Assembly: GCA_036926305.1 (NCBI GenBank)
Contig: JAXCHB010000198.1
Span: 2,313,001 to 2,377,000 of the forward strand
Length of the DNA stretch: 64,000 bases
Source of the DNA: Uropetala carovei
Lineage: Eukaryota; Arthropoda; Insecta; Odonata; Petaluridae
Direction: 5' to 3'
Shown here in pieces: positions 12,309 to 23,423 of the stretch; position 1 is the stretch's first letter, and each line of letters starts with the position of its first letter. The position numbers were made by a program, and so were the translations under genes. Under the pieces are notes generated by a model. It worked only from the letters and a program-made list of their open reading frames with translations, was not told where the DNA came from and ran no database searches.

Positions 12309-13960
12309 ATTAAAAATTTTGGTGTTGATATTTTCTCGACTGACGGTTCAGTGCTTTTTTGTAAACTTTGTGTAAAATTTGTGAATTCGGAGAAAAAGTA
12401 CTTTGTCTCGCAGCATATAAGTACCTCAAAACATAAAACTGGAGCCGATAAGAAGACTGACGGCAGTAAGAAGACGAGCCATTTACCATTGTTCTGCTCA
12501 GCTTCTTCTAGGTCGTCTGAGTTTTCCTTCGACTTCACGTCACTCTTGAAGCAGTTGAATTGGATGTCGCTAGAGGACCGCAGACTTAAGGCTAGGTTAA
12601 AGCTGCTGGAGAAATTTAGGAAGTCCTATTAGAGGAGGTTTCAGGTATATTAGAGCACCTACTTACATGGGTGAGCACGATCACGGGGATAAAATACGAG
12701 AGATCGACTGTAGGACAGAGCGATATCAGGGTTCGTTTTTTCCCAAGGACCACACGAGATCATAACAGGAGTAATTCCCGCGAGAGAAATTGTCATGTAG
12801 GCTTCCGTGCGCTGCACCCCATGCCATCCACCAATCTGGTGATTTGCAGGATATTATGTAGATGTAGACTTGTGTAAATCTTTCGTCGAAGTAGGCATTC
12901 CTGTGTGGAAATTATAAAACAGTTCTTTGATAGCGTTTTTAGAAATCTAGACGGACAAAGAGGTTCCAAGTGAAGAAAACCTATTTAGATATAGCGTTCA
13001 ACTGTGTTATCCAAAAAATCATAGATTATGTTGGGGACAAGAAAGTTTGAATCTCTTTCGACGAAACTACCGACGTACTTAAGTCAGAAGTTTTGGAAAA
13101 CGCAAATGGCTCAACAATCGCTCAAATTTTCACCACAGAATTGAATCTTCTATGGCCGGATGGAACAAAATACGAATACCTTTTTTTAACAGACGCAGCT
13201 CCCTACGTGAAGAAAGCGGGGAAGGCTCATCAGATTCATTCCCCTAGAATGCTGCATTTGACCTGCTTAGCACATACCCTTCACAGAATCGCTGAGGATA
13301 TATGTTCTCTATTTCGTGACGTTAATTTGCCTGTATCTAATGCCAAGAAAATTTACTTGAAAGCTCTTCGTGAAACAGCGCCAGACCTATCACTGCCTCC
13401 TCAGCCTGTGTTGACGAGATTGGGTACATGGATTTCTGCTGCTCTTTACTACGCTGCCAATCTTGAGTATATAAAAGTTTCGACACTTTCGATGAAGAAG
13501 ACGCCTACTCCATACGTATAGTCAAAGAACTCCTGAAACATAAATCTGTCAGCCACGATTTGGCATACGTCACAACATACTTCTCAAAGTTACCAGACGT
13601 CATTACATTACTTGAAAAAAGGGAGAGACGTTGGTCAATTCACCGAAGGTGTTTAGAGAAATTGTGGAAGAAATACTCTGTGCCCCAGGTGAAAAGGATG
13701 TAGTTGTGAAAAACAAGTGAGAGAAAGTGTTGTGTGCCAACAAATATTTGGGTAAAATGAAAATAATTGCGAAGATTCTAGAAGGGGACAGTAACGCAGA
13801 AATTGAGACGAGTCCCGCAGATATAACCTGCTTTAAATAAGCCCCTGTCACTTTCCTGGAGGTAGAGAGATCCTTTTCACTTAAACACATCCTAACTGAC
13901 AGAAGACAGAGTTTTTCATTTTGCATTTACATTTACATTTACATTTACATCAATACCCTG
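12309..13960 (+). pseudogene. hAT transposase pseudogene
   Basis: Plus-strand relic inside the 11.7-14.2 kb hAT. An N-terminal BED-like zinc finger at about 12309-12440 shows FCKLC...QHISTSKH (Cys pair then His pair). After a LINE insertion the frame resumes with DLCKSFVEVGIPVWK (from 12867). The catalytic core follows at 13093-13521, with DAAPY (first acidic residue) and CLAHTLHR (the CxxH motif of hAT transposases). The next part is out of frame from about 13480 (FDEEDAYSIRIVKEL). The C-terminal hATC dimerisation region at about 13815-13920 includes APVTFLEVERSFS. Stops and frameshifts occur in several places, such as TAA near 13838. The role would have been cut-and-paste transposition; this copy cannot encode it. 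Confidence 0.9.
12536..12866 (+). mobile_element. LINE-A 3'-end fragment inserted in hAT transposase
   Basis: About 330 bp matching the 3' part of LINE-A (LKQLNWMSLEDRRLKARLKLLEKF, then the 3' untranslated 'ccaatctggtgatttgcaggatattatgtagatgtag' type end, here cited by position 12833-12866). The insertion interrupts the hAT frame between FSFD and LCKSFVEV. A short direct repeat GACTT flanks it (12531-12535 and 12867-12871), consistent with a short target duplication. The piece encodes the end of the reverse transcriptase ORF but contains stops (for example after RKSY). Confidence 0.88.
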
Positions 13961-13973
13961 CAAGCTGCCAGAG
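13923..13973 (-). mobile_element. Minimal LINE-A 3'-tail insertion
   Basis: A piece of about 50 bp made of four CATTTA-type tail units followed by CAATACCCTGCAAGCTGCC, which is the extreme 3' end of the LINE-A family read on the minus strand. It sits inside the hATC region of the hAT transposase, between SFSF and a sequence resembling the ENLKKHL part of the family. It is an extremely 5'-truncated copy, independent of the one at 12536. Confidence 0.75.
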
Positions 13974-14209
13974 CTTGAGAATTAAAAAAAAAACATCTTG
14001 GTGTCTCATGTAATAGTTCATAATTTTAAGGCATAGTAATAGCGATTGTAATAATATTTTATTGAAATGTTATACCTACTCCATATAATAGTAATATTTG
14101 GGTTAAAGTAAATGCCTTTTTAGTGCCTATTTTCCTGTTTTAATGTGCCATTTTGACTGCCTATTTTGACATTTTTATAGTGCCTGAACTTCCAGTCTCT
14201 AGTCATTAC

Positions 14210-17200
14210 GTATATGAGAATACCTACATATTATTTCTTTTACTTGTGATCTTTGATCGTTTATTTATAATAACTGATAAATTGTAGTTGTAAAAATATG
14301 AATTGCCGTAAACGGATGCGTAGAATACGCGGAGTTTCTTTAATGGAATTGTAAAAAATCGTAGTAACTTCACAGAGGGTATTTTAATACTTCGAGTCTT
14401 CTCCGATCTTTAATCTTGAGCAGATACTTCAACTTCCTGATTTTAATTATTTTACGCCGTAACGATCTCTTCGAGAATCATCGGAATGCTTAATCAAAAC
14501 ATATATAAAGAAACTATATGAGAAACGACGGATATTTTATACATTGATTAAAGGAACGAAAATCATTGTGGAAATTTCCACCGGAGAAATTTCTTTGCAA
14601 TCAATTTTTGCAGTCACAACTTAGCCAATGATATTTCAAAGGTACCAAATCCTTTCGAATGCACTTCGAAGGAATTTCGAGCAAGAAAAAATAAAATTTT
14701 GATAACGTAAACGGATTTACCTTTGGAATAATACTCTTGGAAGGAGAGCCCTCTTGGGCCGTTTCCGTAGAGCGCAGGATTCTTTACGCACCTCATAGTT
14801 GCTTTTCTGCTTCCAAAGTGTAAAAGGCACTCGCTTCTTAGGATCTATTTGCACCGGATGAGATAAAGCGGACTTATTTTCTCGGATGACATTTAATACT
14901 TCAAACATGTAGATTCTGTAATTCGTCATTCTTATAACGCGAAAAGAACTGCTCGGAAAATGAGTGATGGAGGAACGTGAGGAAGCGAAGAGTTCGGTTT
15001 TGAAGAGAGGGAGAGGCTAGAGGATGGCGCTGAGACAAAGCTGATAACCCCGATTGAGGAAGGAGGGATTTATACCTTTCGAAGGCCTTTAGGTGCAAGA
15101 TGAAAGAAAGAGATAGGTAAAGTCTCCCGGTCCTTCTTTCTTGTTCTTTAGGAAGACGGGAGTTGAAGAAAATGGAAAGAAGGTCAGCGGCGAAGAACAA
15201 ATGGCGGATACAGAGCAAGACGGGGATATTTTTAAATGTTCGTGGAAATTGGCGAGTTCTCTGTTTCTTGAGGTCTCAAAAGGATTTTTGGGAAGTGAGT
15301 AAGGTTTTCGCCTGACGGCTGCTTTATTCTAAGAAGAATCTTGCGATATCAAAAAGAAGGGAGGATTTCCTGAGGAGATAAAGAGTTTCCATATAAATAC
15401 TATGCTCGTATATTCTCTACGAGACACTTTTGGGGAGTCTTGCGTTTCTTTGTGCGCTGAGAGAACAAAAGATTCCATTATAATCGCTTCTCTCTGTATA
15501 ATATGGGATTTGGGTTCGAATCTCATGTGACTCATGAATGCGTGCAGTGTTTCATCGTCACTCCAATTCAGAGGTGATCACGTTTAATAGTTGCGGTGTG
15601 TTTTTGTTTAATACTTCTTATTACGTTGACGCTTTTCGTCTGTTTATGGTAGTAGGACGTCTGCAAGTTGTTTCTTAAATGTTTCTTAGGGACAATTTTT
15701 ATTAAATTTGTGCATTACGGTTAAGTTTTTGTGATTCTGTAAAGAAATCCGCGTCTGATTATATCCACGTTATGATTTAGTGAATAACAGATTAGTAACT
15801 TTTAAAGGGTTTTACTCGCTTAGACATTGTATGATTTAGGTAGCTTCACTATTTGTCGAATATATTCCAACCAAAAGGCGAGCTCGATAATTGTTTTTGA
15901 AAGTTTGTGTACTTAATTTTTTAAAAAACTATTGGAGAAAAATATTTTTGGAGTCGCATATCATCATATAACTCTTTTTAAAGGTAAGTTTTCTTCTAGT
16001 TAAAGACAAACGTGCTAGTATAGTTTTTCCTAATATTGCGAAATAGGGCATGCGTTATTTAAATTTGTTATGAAACATATGAAGTAGAGGATATAGCTAT
16101 AGAAAATAGCTTTAATAAATAACTTGTTGCCAGCAGTGTGGTAGGAAATTGTGTAGCTCATAACGCCATGGATAGATATAAAAACAAATATAATTGAAAT
16201 TGACATTGCTCACACATTAATTCGGATTAGGATTACTGCAACCAACTTGTTTGATATTTTGGTAACCTTTACTCGAATACTGCATTCATATTCACTTAAT
16301 ACCGAGGAACCAAAATGGTAGGGCTAAGTATGATTTTTAGCATTGCATTTTTTAAAACTGTCCTGGCATCTAACATAAGAACGTGTTCGGAAAAACCGGT
16401 TATACGTACAACCGAAGATGATCTTCAAGATATGTAATCGGCTTCAAATACAAATTTATGATAATTGTGTATTTCGAAGGAACAGCAACTCAAAATCAGT
16501 CGACTTTACTAATAGCACTGTTATCGCTCCGGAACTTGCGAAGTTCAAGATAGAAAACCTCGTAAAAATACGCTGTCTTTCATATCGCTAATGGGAAAAC
16601 TTCGCGCTCCTAACGATCGCGGGACCAAAATAATTTCTCCGTTGTGAACAATGGGATTACATCCATATAACCCCGTTTCTGCGCGCGGATGCCCCGAAAG
16701 AATAATTTCAATCATTTTAATGGCCGTGCCCGACCTCTATCACCAAGGAGCACCGTTTCCCCTCTTTCGCCCGTTTTATTCCCTTTTCCGCCTTTCGTCA
16801 TTATTTTCTCGATTCGGGGAAATTATTTCCTTAACCTAGTACCTTACTCGTAATCTACCGTCTCTGTGGCTTCAGGTCGCTAGTAAATGAACGGCACTAT
16901 AGGGCTGAGTAAGGAAGACAGACAGACGGAGAGAAAGGGAAATAGTGTGAGAGGGAGAGAGTGAGTGAACAAACACAATCCCTCTACAACGAGAAGGAGG
17001 GGAACGAGACAGATAAGGAGGCATTTCGCGCCTTCCTTGTGTATGTGAGGTCTAAAGTCAGAAACCGGTTGGTTTTTGATGACGTTGAAGGAACTGCGAC
17101 GACTGTTTCGGACTCTTAAAAAAAAAAGGGTAAGCTTTTCAGGACGCGCACATTATATCGATCTGTCGCATTACGGTCTATAACCCAAGTGATGTAAGTA

Positions 17201-17792
17201 AACGCACTTCCTATCTCTCTCTCTCCTTTTGCACTCGGCCTTAGGACCCGCGCTATTATTCTTCCTTGAATCCCATCCGGCATCGAGTCTCTCGTTCCAA
17301 GGGCGCAGAGGTCGTCTTTTTGCAGTACGGAGCCAACTTTGTCTCAGTGAGCTTAAAGGCAGTCATTGCAGTTAAGCGGAACCCGAAATATCCTTCCAAG
17401 CTCCTATGGAGGACTTTGCCGATTGTGTGTGACCTCGATCCTCATCCGCGGTTTAACGCGGATCTCGTTAGCTTATATTCGTGAATGCTTGATTGAAATT
17501 CATTAACGTTAGAAGTCGGAGCAATTGATTGGCAAACTGTGGTTTTGGTCTTTATTGGCTCTTTTGATAACTTAAGAGAAGGTGGAAGATTTTTGAAAAA
17601 TAATCGCAGGCGAACAACGAAATGAATTAGGCAGTTGGATTTTCTGAGAATCTGAGGATCATTTTAACGTTGCTTTTGCGACAATATCAATATCATTAAG
17701 TAATTAATTATGTTAATTATTATCATTCTGCAATGAAGTCGCAAACCGACAAACTTGAATTATGTTATATATACCTATACATATGTACGTAC

Positions 17793-17830
<38 letters not shown>

Positions 17831-19168
17831 GTAACTATTTAGGAAGCTCCCTATTTAAAACTCGGTTGAGTCTGCCGGAGCATGTTGTTCCGCGAGAAAA
17901 AGGGCTCACTGCCCGTCGCCTCCGTCGTATCCCTATTCCACCCGTTGCCACATACTATTCTCTTCCGCCTCAAATGACATGGTCTTTTTCAATTTCTCTC
18001 TTCGTTCAAACCGAAAAATAGGAATTGCCTTTTTCCAACTGCAGGATTTTACAGCGGCTTTTGTTTATTTCATAATAAGAGGCCAACTAAAACAAAAGAA
18101 AATCTTCGCTACTCTTCCTCCACGATCCCTCATACGCCCTTTCTCGTTCCCATTCTTCTTGCATCGCTCTTTTGTTTCGGTTTTCGGACGTTTTCCCCCG
18201 TGAGGAGGATCGTTCTTTTTCAAGATCGGAGCTGTGCCTTCTTTTGGCCCCTTCAACGACTGAGTTGGTATTTGCAGCTTTGTATTTACTTTGGTTGTCA
18301 TTGTCTTTTCTTTTACCAAGTCTGTTTGCGTGACGTGGATTCAGTTGGCTTGATTGCTATGGCGAATTCACGGATCTAGGGACACGAGAGCTGATTGAAG
18401 AATCGTTGTCGTTTGAACACGCTAGGGTATTTTTAGGTTAGAGGAAAAAAAATCAATGAATCGGTTAGATTAGAGTCCCCCAACATTAACTTTAAGGATT
18501 CCTTGAATAGCGGTAGATCGAGAAGTAGAAAAATAAAATCGCTAGATCAAATGGCGGGGAATATCGTTAGTAGGAGAACTAATACTGATAACAATGGTAG
18601 GGTATCACGTCAACTCGTCGCAGTCAATTCGTCGTTCGACATTTCGTCCCCCAAACTATCATTGTTACAATTTCGGATTTTTCCATTGGCCATAGTTTAG
18701 CAATAATGGCATTATAATATTATCAAAAGTCTACATCAACTTGGGAATACTTATTTATTATTATAACTTGGCATTATTTCTGTAGTGAAAATATTAAAAT
18801 TACTAAGGTTCAGCTTTTATTAGCTGCATTATAAAGCGGGTACCACAAAATATGATGAATTGTTTTAGGCAGTCTCTCTTTAAAAAAAAAAGTTCGAGAG
18901 GCACAACGTGAAAATTTCGCTTCGGTCTATTTCTCAGCCAGCGTAGGTCGCGCTTTTGTTTATTCATCCATATCACGAGAACTACAAACGGCTTTGGATT
19001 TTTATCTTTTCCAAAAGTAAATTTTAACATTTCTGCACATTTTCTTCGTTTAATGTATCCCTCTAACTCAATTAGGGAAACCGTTTTCCGCAGACCGACT
19101 TTTTCATGTCCCAAGAAAAAATTTCGGTGAATGAGAAAAGTTATTCATTTTCAGAGGGGTTTGATGAA
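14210..19168. other. Intergenic sequence, no gene recognised
   Basis: Mostly AT-rich sequence with no domain-bearing frame. A (GT)n/(TA)n compound microsatellite lies at about 17791-17830. A GGTTCGAATCT string near 15512 resembles a pol III B box, but I see no matching A box or tRNA fold. Nothing else is supported. Confidence 0.5.
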
Positions 19169-19170
19169 TA

Positions 19171-19849
19171 CAGTGAGTTACCGACTTACACGGGTCCGAA
19201 TTACACGGATCCATAGATACACGGATACATGACGTAACTTATCAACGCGCGCGATTTTTAGTTCACCTGCGACTCAGTAGATCGCGTTACTAGTACAGTA
19301 ATCCCTCGGTGTACGAGCAATCGGTTTACGAGTTTTCACTTGTACTAGATGCACAAGTTAATACCTGATTTTCAATTTACGAGCCAATTTTCACTTATAA
19401 TACGATCTCCTTCCTCTCGCAAACCGATCGTTTTTCCCGGCACCTATTCTCAGGCTTTCGTCGGTTTCCGAATCTTCTCGAATGCGCAGAACGTCATGGA
19501 ATCCCAACTTTAATGATGTAACTATTGTTTATAAAATTTATAACATGGGATGTATTGGGAAGTTAATTTTCGTTTTACGAGTTTTCGCCTTACGAGCAGT
19601 TTTGGAGGAAAAAATGAAGTTCGTAAACCGATGGATTACTGTACGTTGACGCACATTTAGATTTGTTATCCCGTGGGTGGAAGTTGTCTCATTACTGTAC
19701 TGCTATTCATAAACAAACTATAAACCCTCATCACATAAGCACTACTTTTTTAGCTTTAACTATCCGTTGAAACGAACGTATGTGTCAAAAAATATATCGT
19801 ATTTAAGCATTGTTGGAACGAATTAACCGTGTAAGTTGGGGACTTACTG
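19171..19849. mobile_element. Tigger/mariner-type MITE (outer)
   Basis: The left end is CAGTGAGTTACCGACTTACA and the right end is the complement of CAGTAAGTCCCCAACTTACA. It is flanked by TA at 19169-19170 and 19850-19851, as expected of Tc1/mariner/pogo-class elements. It has no coding capacity, and its interior contains a second MITE at 19296-19641. The terminal CAGT plus TA duplication is characteristic of pogo/Tigger relatives. Confidence 0.82.
19296..19641. mobile_element. Second Tigger-type MITE nested in the outer one
   Basis: The left end is CAGTAATCCCTCGGTGTACG and the right end is the complement of CAGTAATCCATCGGTTTACG, with TA at both flanks (19294-19295 and 19642-19643). The phrase 'tacgag' recurs internally (about 19310-19390 and 19575-19600), suggesting long imperfect arms. 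It has no open frame of note. It must be younger than the outer MITE it interrupts. Confidence 0.85.
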
Positions 19850-19851
19850 TA

Positions 19852-20032
19852 ATATGTTTTTTATTTCTACAGTTTTTATAAGCAATCTTTCAAGAGAGAC
19901 AGCAAATAAATTTGTCCCTATTGGTTCAGTAGAAGGCGAGATATGACGTTTTATGTTTAAAGAGAAATAAAAACGTAGATAGCGGAACGTTTTATGAGTA
20001 ATGTTGTTAATTTTTCAAAGGCGTTTGATTGA
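19852..20032. repeat. Tandem unit carrying the paired TA target sites
   Basis: Sequence just right of the outer MITE (19850-19985) is homologous to sequence just right of the pogo element (21784-21910); both contain CAATCTTTCAAGAG and GAGATATGAC. Sequence just left of each element is also alike ('ttttcagaggggtttgatgaa' before 19169 and a matching stretch before 20033). So two diverged tandem copies of a unit of about 185-bp exist here, each split at the same TA. Confidence 0.7.
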
Positions 20033-20034
20033 TA

Positions 20035-21783
20035 GGTACCGAGGGGCTATTCGGGTCATTTCATATTTAAACGCGATTAATATTTCAACAAATGAAGTTT
20101 TTCAAATTTTTATTCATTGGATCACTTTAACTACTCTTCTACTTTACAACACAGTATGATTTATTCATTTTGAAACAATAACCTATATGAAAAAACGTAA
20201 ATTCACTCTCCGTGCAAAAATAGACTAAAAAAGCGGGGTAATTTGGGTCAACATTGGGGTTATTTGGTTCACTACATCTTCACCCTCAATTTTCAACCTA
20301 AATTCGCAATAACTCAGTAAAATTCAAATGTAGTGTTATAGACATTTCCCACAAAAACATAGTTTCTTTTCTGCAGCACCGACGCAAATTTCATGATACC
20401 AAGTGCCACATAATTGACACCGTATCCAGTCCCCTTTCCCAACGGATTTTTCGTCGCTATATCTCACTTTGCAGAGACCTCATGGGATATTTTTCTCGTC
20501 ATCACTGTCTTCTAAACAACCGAGATCGTTGTCACCGTTATCTTCTTCAATAGAAGATGCTTTTTTTGTTTGTAAATATCTTCTTTTGCAGGAACGTCGC
20601 GTTTTTGTTTGCTGTTTATCCTCTTTACTGCGAGTAGTTTCAATGTTTATGTCCGATGTCAAGAGGCGAGCCACGTTCGTCTTTCTTCTTTTTCTGATGT
20701 TCTTCTTTTTTACTGTTGTTAAAATTTCTTTGAAATCAAGTTTTTTGTTTTCATTAGTCGCTATCGGTGATGGTCCAGCATTCTCATCTTCAGATAGCCG
20801 GTCCAAATTGACGAGTGTTGCTGAAGATGATGGAAGTTCAGCTTGCTCACTCACAACAGATGATTTTGAGGCAGGTGATTGTAAATTTTCCCGCTGAAAG
20901 TATGCGGATGAAAGAAACTTTTCATCAGGTATGACAGCTGGATTATAAGGATAAATACCCGTACAGCTAAATCCTTTCACAGCGTTTCCCACAGTGGCGG
21001 CTCTCGCCCACGCTCTGGAGAAGAGCCGGCCAAAATTCAATTTTGTAATGGCTCCTTGCGGATTGTTTTGCATGTAGTTTGTCGTCTTATGATGGTAATA
21101 CGAATTCAATGGCTTGAGCACTGTCCTGTCTAGAGATTGCAAGGCATGTGTAGTGTGAGGTGGAAGACAAAGCATTCCAATCTCGTTATTTCGACAGTAT
21201 TCTAAGGCTTCCAACGAGCAGTGTGAAGTGTGCCCGTCTAATACTAAGAGACTCTTACCTGATGCACGATGCTTCTGAAAATGCTAGGGTCATTCCACAA
21301 ACAGCGTTTCATTTATGTAGCCTGACTCGCTCATACGGACCGCAGATCCCGGAGGTAAGTCCCGAGTTAGGTGACCCAAATAGCCCCCTAATGCAGAGAA
21401 ACACTATCGCTATCAGCTCAAAGTCAAGTGATGCCACATGCTTCCCACTTTGTGTAGGTGTCAGCTGTGTTCCTCTCCAGGCCCACTGAAACTTTGTTGC
21501 TAACCGGACTCATATTACATGAGTCAAAACTTAAAATGTGAACACTTATTCTTATATCAAGGGGAAATTCGAGGCACTGATCCAAACTTGCAAGTAAAAG
21601 GTGGTCGGGGAAAGTGCGAATACTAGTGTAAGAGTTTTATTTCTGGAATAGATATACAAAAACAAGGGTCCTCCTCATAATCACGAAATTTTTTTTAACG
21701 TGATTCGGTATGTAAAGGAGTAGTATGGATAAATATTATTTTGACCCAAATTGCCCCATGGCCCAAATATCCCCTATGTACCC
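20035..21783 (-). mobile_element. pogo/Tigger-like DNA transposon, internally damaged
   Basis: Imperfect inverted ends: GGTACCGAGGGGCTATTCGG on the left, the complement of GGGTACATAGGGGATATTTG on the right. TA flanks both sides (20033-20034, 21784-21785). Variants of the motif GACCCAAATNGCCCC occur subterminally at about 20238-20275, near 21371-21388 and at 21742-21772, and could be transposase-binding repeats. Only the C-terminal part of a transposase remains, read on the minus strand, so the element is a deleted copy of 1,749 bp. Confidence 0.85.
20339..21360 (-). pseudogene. pogo-family (DDE_1) transposase C-terminal pseudogene with PHD-like finger
   Basis: The minus-strand frame includes LPPGSAVRMSESGYINETLF upstream (near 21300-21355), then two in-frame stops just after FVE. 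It continues as HFQKHRASGKSLLVLDGHTS and PPHTTHALQSLDRTVLKPL. These are the second and third catalytic Asp regions of pogo-type transposases; I count 35 residues between the two Asp. The largest open piece is 20480-21214 (244 codons). After a TGA at 20480-20482 the same frame runs on for about 47 codons (20339-20479) to a TAA, and shows GDWIRCQLCGTWYHEICVG followed by CFCGKC, a PHD-like Cys/His finger. A Ser/Lys/Glu-rich linker joins the two. The first catalytic Asp region and the N-terminal DNA-binding domains are lost or scrambled. Confidence 0.88.
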
Positions 21784-21785
21784 TA

Positions 21786-22262
21786 ATGTGTTTTTGTTTT
21801 CTACAATTGTTATAATCAATCTTTCAAGAGGCACAATAAAAATAATTGTCCGTATTGGAGTAATAGAAATCGAGATATGACATTGTATCTTTAAAGAGGT
21901 GTAAGTGCCCGTTGACTTCCAACGGATTTTGTGATTCCACTTTCACTGCCAATTCTAGGGCGTATGAAGTATATAAGAAAACATTTTATTCCACGAAAAA
22001 CTGAAAACCACCTATGTAGAATACTTTTTCACTTCGCTTTCCATAACAGTTAACCAGATTTGTTTGTGAACAATCCGCGTCCAAAAGTATTGCATTCAAC
22101 TATAACGATAATTTGATTTCCTATGGTATCACTATCGCCAAATCCAGCTTCATTTCTTGTGTACCAAATTATGCCTTTCTGAAATGTTTACATTTGTGTC
22201 TTATAAGCAGGTAAACCGTGAAAAGGCAACGTTGTCCATCATTGAACACTAGCTTCGATTCA
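21786..22262. other. Unit-2 right half, then unrecognised sequence
   Basis: Positions 21784-21910 are the second copy of the tandem unit described at 19852. From about 21910 to 22262 nothing is recognised. Confidence 0.5.
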
Positions 22263-23042
22263 ACTTAACCCCCCTTTAAAACAGCTCTTTTAAACCCCCC
22301 TCTTTAAAACCCCTCCTTTTAAACCCCCCTTTTAAACCCTCATTTTAAACCCCCCCTTGTAAACTCTCTCTTTTAAATCCCCCCTTTAGAAGCACCCTTT
22401 TAAACCCCCCCTTTATAACCCCTCTTTTGAACCCCTACTTTAAGCCCTTAAGCCCTCCCTTTTACCCCCCCCTATAAAAGCCCCCCATTAAAACCCCCCT
22501 ATTACAACCCCCCCCTTTTAAACCTCTCTTTTAAACCCCCCTTTAAACCGCCCTTTTAAAGAGCCTTTTTAAACCTTCCCTTTTAAACGGTCCCTTTTAA
22601 ACCCCCCCCCCCCCTTTTGAACCCTGCCTTTTGAACCCCCCTTTTTGAACTTTCCTTTAGAACCCTCCCTTTTAAACCCCCACTTTAGAACCCTCGCTTT
22701 TAAACCCCCCCCTTTATAACCCTTCCTTTTAAACCTCCCTTTAAAACCCCCCATTTATTCGCCTATAAAATCCCCGTTTTAAGCCCTCCTTTGAAACCCT
22801 CCATTTTGAACCCCCCTTTTAAACGCTCCGTTTTGCACTCCCCTTTTACCCTCCTTATAAACCCCCCTTTTTAACCTCCCTTTTAAACCCCCCTTTTAAA
22901 CCCCTTTTTAAACCCCCCCTTTTAAGTCTCCCCTTTAAACCTCCCCTTTTAAACCCCCATTTTTACCCCCCCATTAAACCCCACTTTTAAACCCTTTTTT
23001 AAATCCCCCTTTTAAACCCTCCCTTTTAAACCCCTCCCTTTA
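22263..23042. repeat. Degenerate CCCCCCTTTTAAA minisatellite array
   Basis: About 780 bp of a highly variable tandem repeat built on a unit of roughly 12-15 bases, consensus near CTTTTAAACCCCCC. Unit length varies, with changing C-run and T-run lengths. The minus strand has a frame encoding FKGG/FKRKG-like residues, which follows from composition and is not taken as a gene. The array stops exactly where the LINE-A copy begins at about 23043. Confidence 0.9.
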
Positions 23043-23330
23043 CAACATTGAACATGCACATTAACTCAAAAAGCAATCATTATTTCTCGAGATGTCAAGG
23101 AACGTGGACCGATACGTGTCATATTACACCAATCAATGCCGAGGAGAAATCGGACCTGTTTACCATGCTAGTTACCGTGAAGGGGAGGGGATTGGGAAGT
23201 TTTCTGGTGGGACTCTTTCGTTCCTTTCGGATAAACCCAGAAAGTAGTTCTCGATGGAGTTACATCATACGTCGTCAAAGTGACTTCCGGAGTACCTCAG
23301 GGAAGTGTAGTCGGACCGCTGTTATTCTTG

Positions 23331-23359
23331 ATATATATATATGTATATATGTATGTATG

Positions 23360-23420
<61 letters not shown>
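23331..23420. repeat. (TA)n microsatellite
   Basis: About 90 bp of TA repeat with a few ATGTATGT interruptions, at the left junction of the LINE-B insertion. A shorter TA run (about 23947-23963) marks the right junction. The LINE-A host sequence here naturally read ATATATATGTA (part of LIYIYVND), so the repeats probably grew from the duplicated target. Confidence 0.88.

Positions 23421-23423
<3 letters not shown>

Larger units (their letters stand above)
11668..14201 (+). mobile_element. hAT transposon, complete-ended but inactivated
   Basis: The inverted ends are TAGAGCCCGGAAGTTCAGGC on the left and the complement of TAGAGACTGGAAGTTCAGGC on the right. It is flanked by a perfect 8-bp target duplication GTCATTAC at 11660-11667 and 14202-14209. 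The subterminal regions repeat the motif 'tttttgcc / gcctattt' many times, a plausible transposase-binding array. Its plus-strand transposase relic (12309-13960) contains a BED-type finger, a DAAPY motif, CLAH and a hATC dimerisation motif. Two pieces of LINE-A have inserted into the coding sequence. A left-end fragment of the same family lies at 44632-44799. Confidence 0.92.

Noticed and set aside
13918..13955. CATTTA repeats as an independent microsatellite
   Set aside because: They are followed by the LINE-A 3' end sequence, so they are better explained as its tail.
15490..15540. GGTTCGAATCT as part of a tRNA gene
   Set aside because: No A box at the right distance, no acceptor-stem pairing, and no anticodon arm could be drawn.
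20469..20897. 142-codon plus-strand frame over the pogo transposase
   Set aside because: Antisense shadow of the better-supported minus-strand transposase.
22569..22754. Minus-strand frame encoding FKGG-like repeats
   Set aside because: Follows from the CCCCTTTTAAA array; the repeat period is not a multiple of three and the frame is lost on either side.
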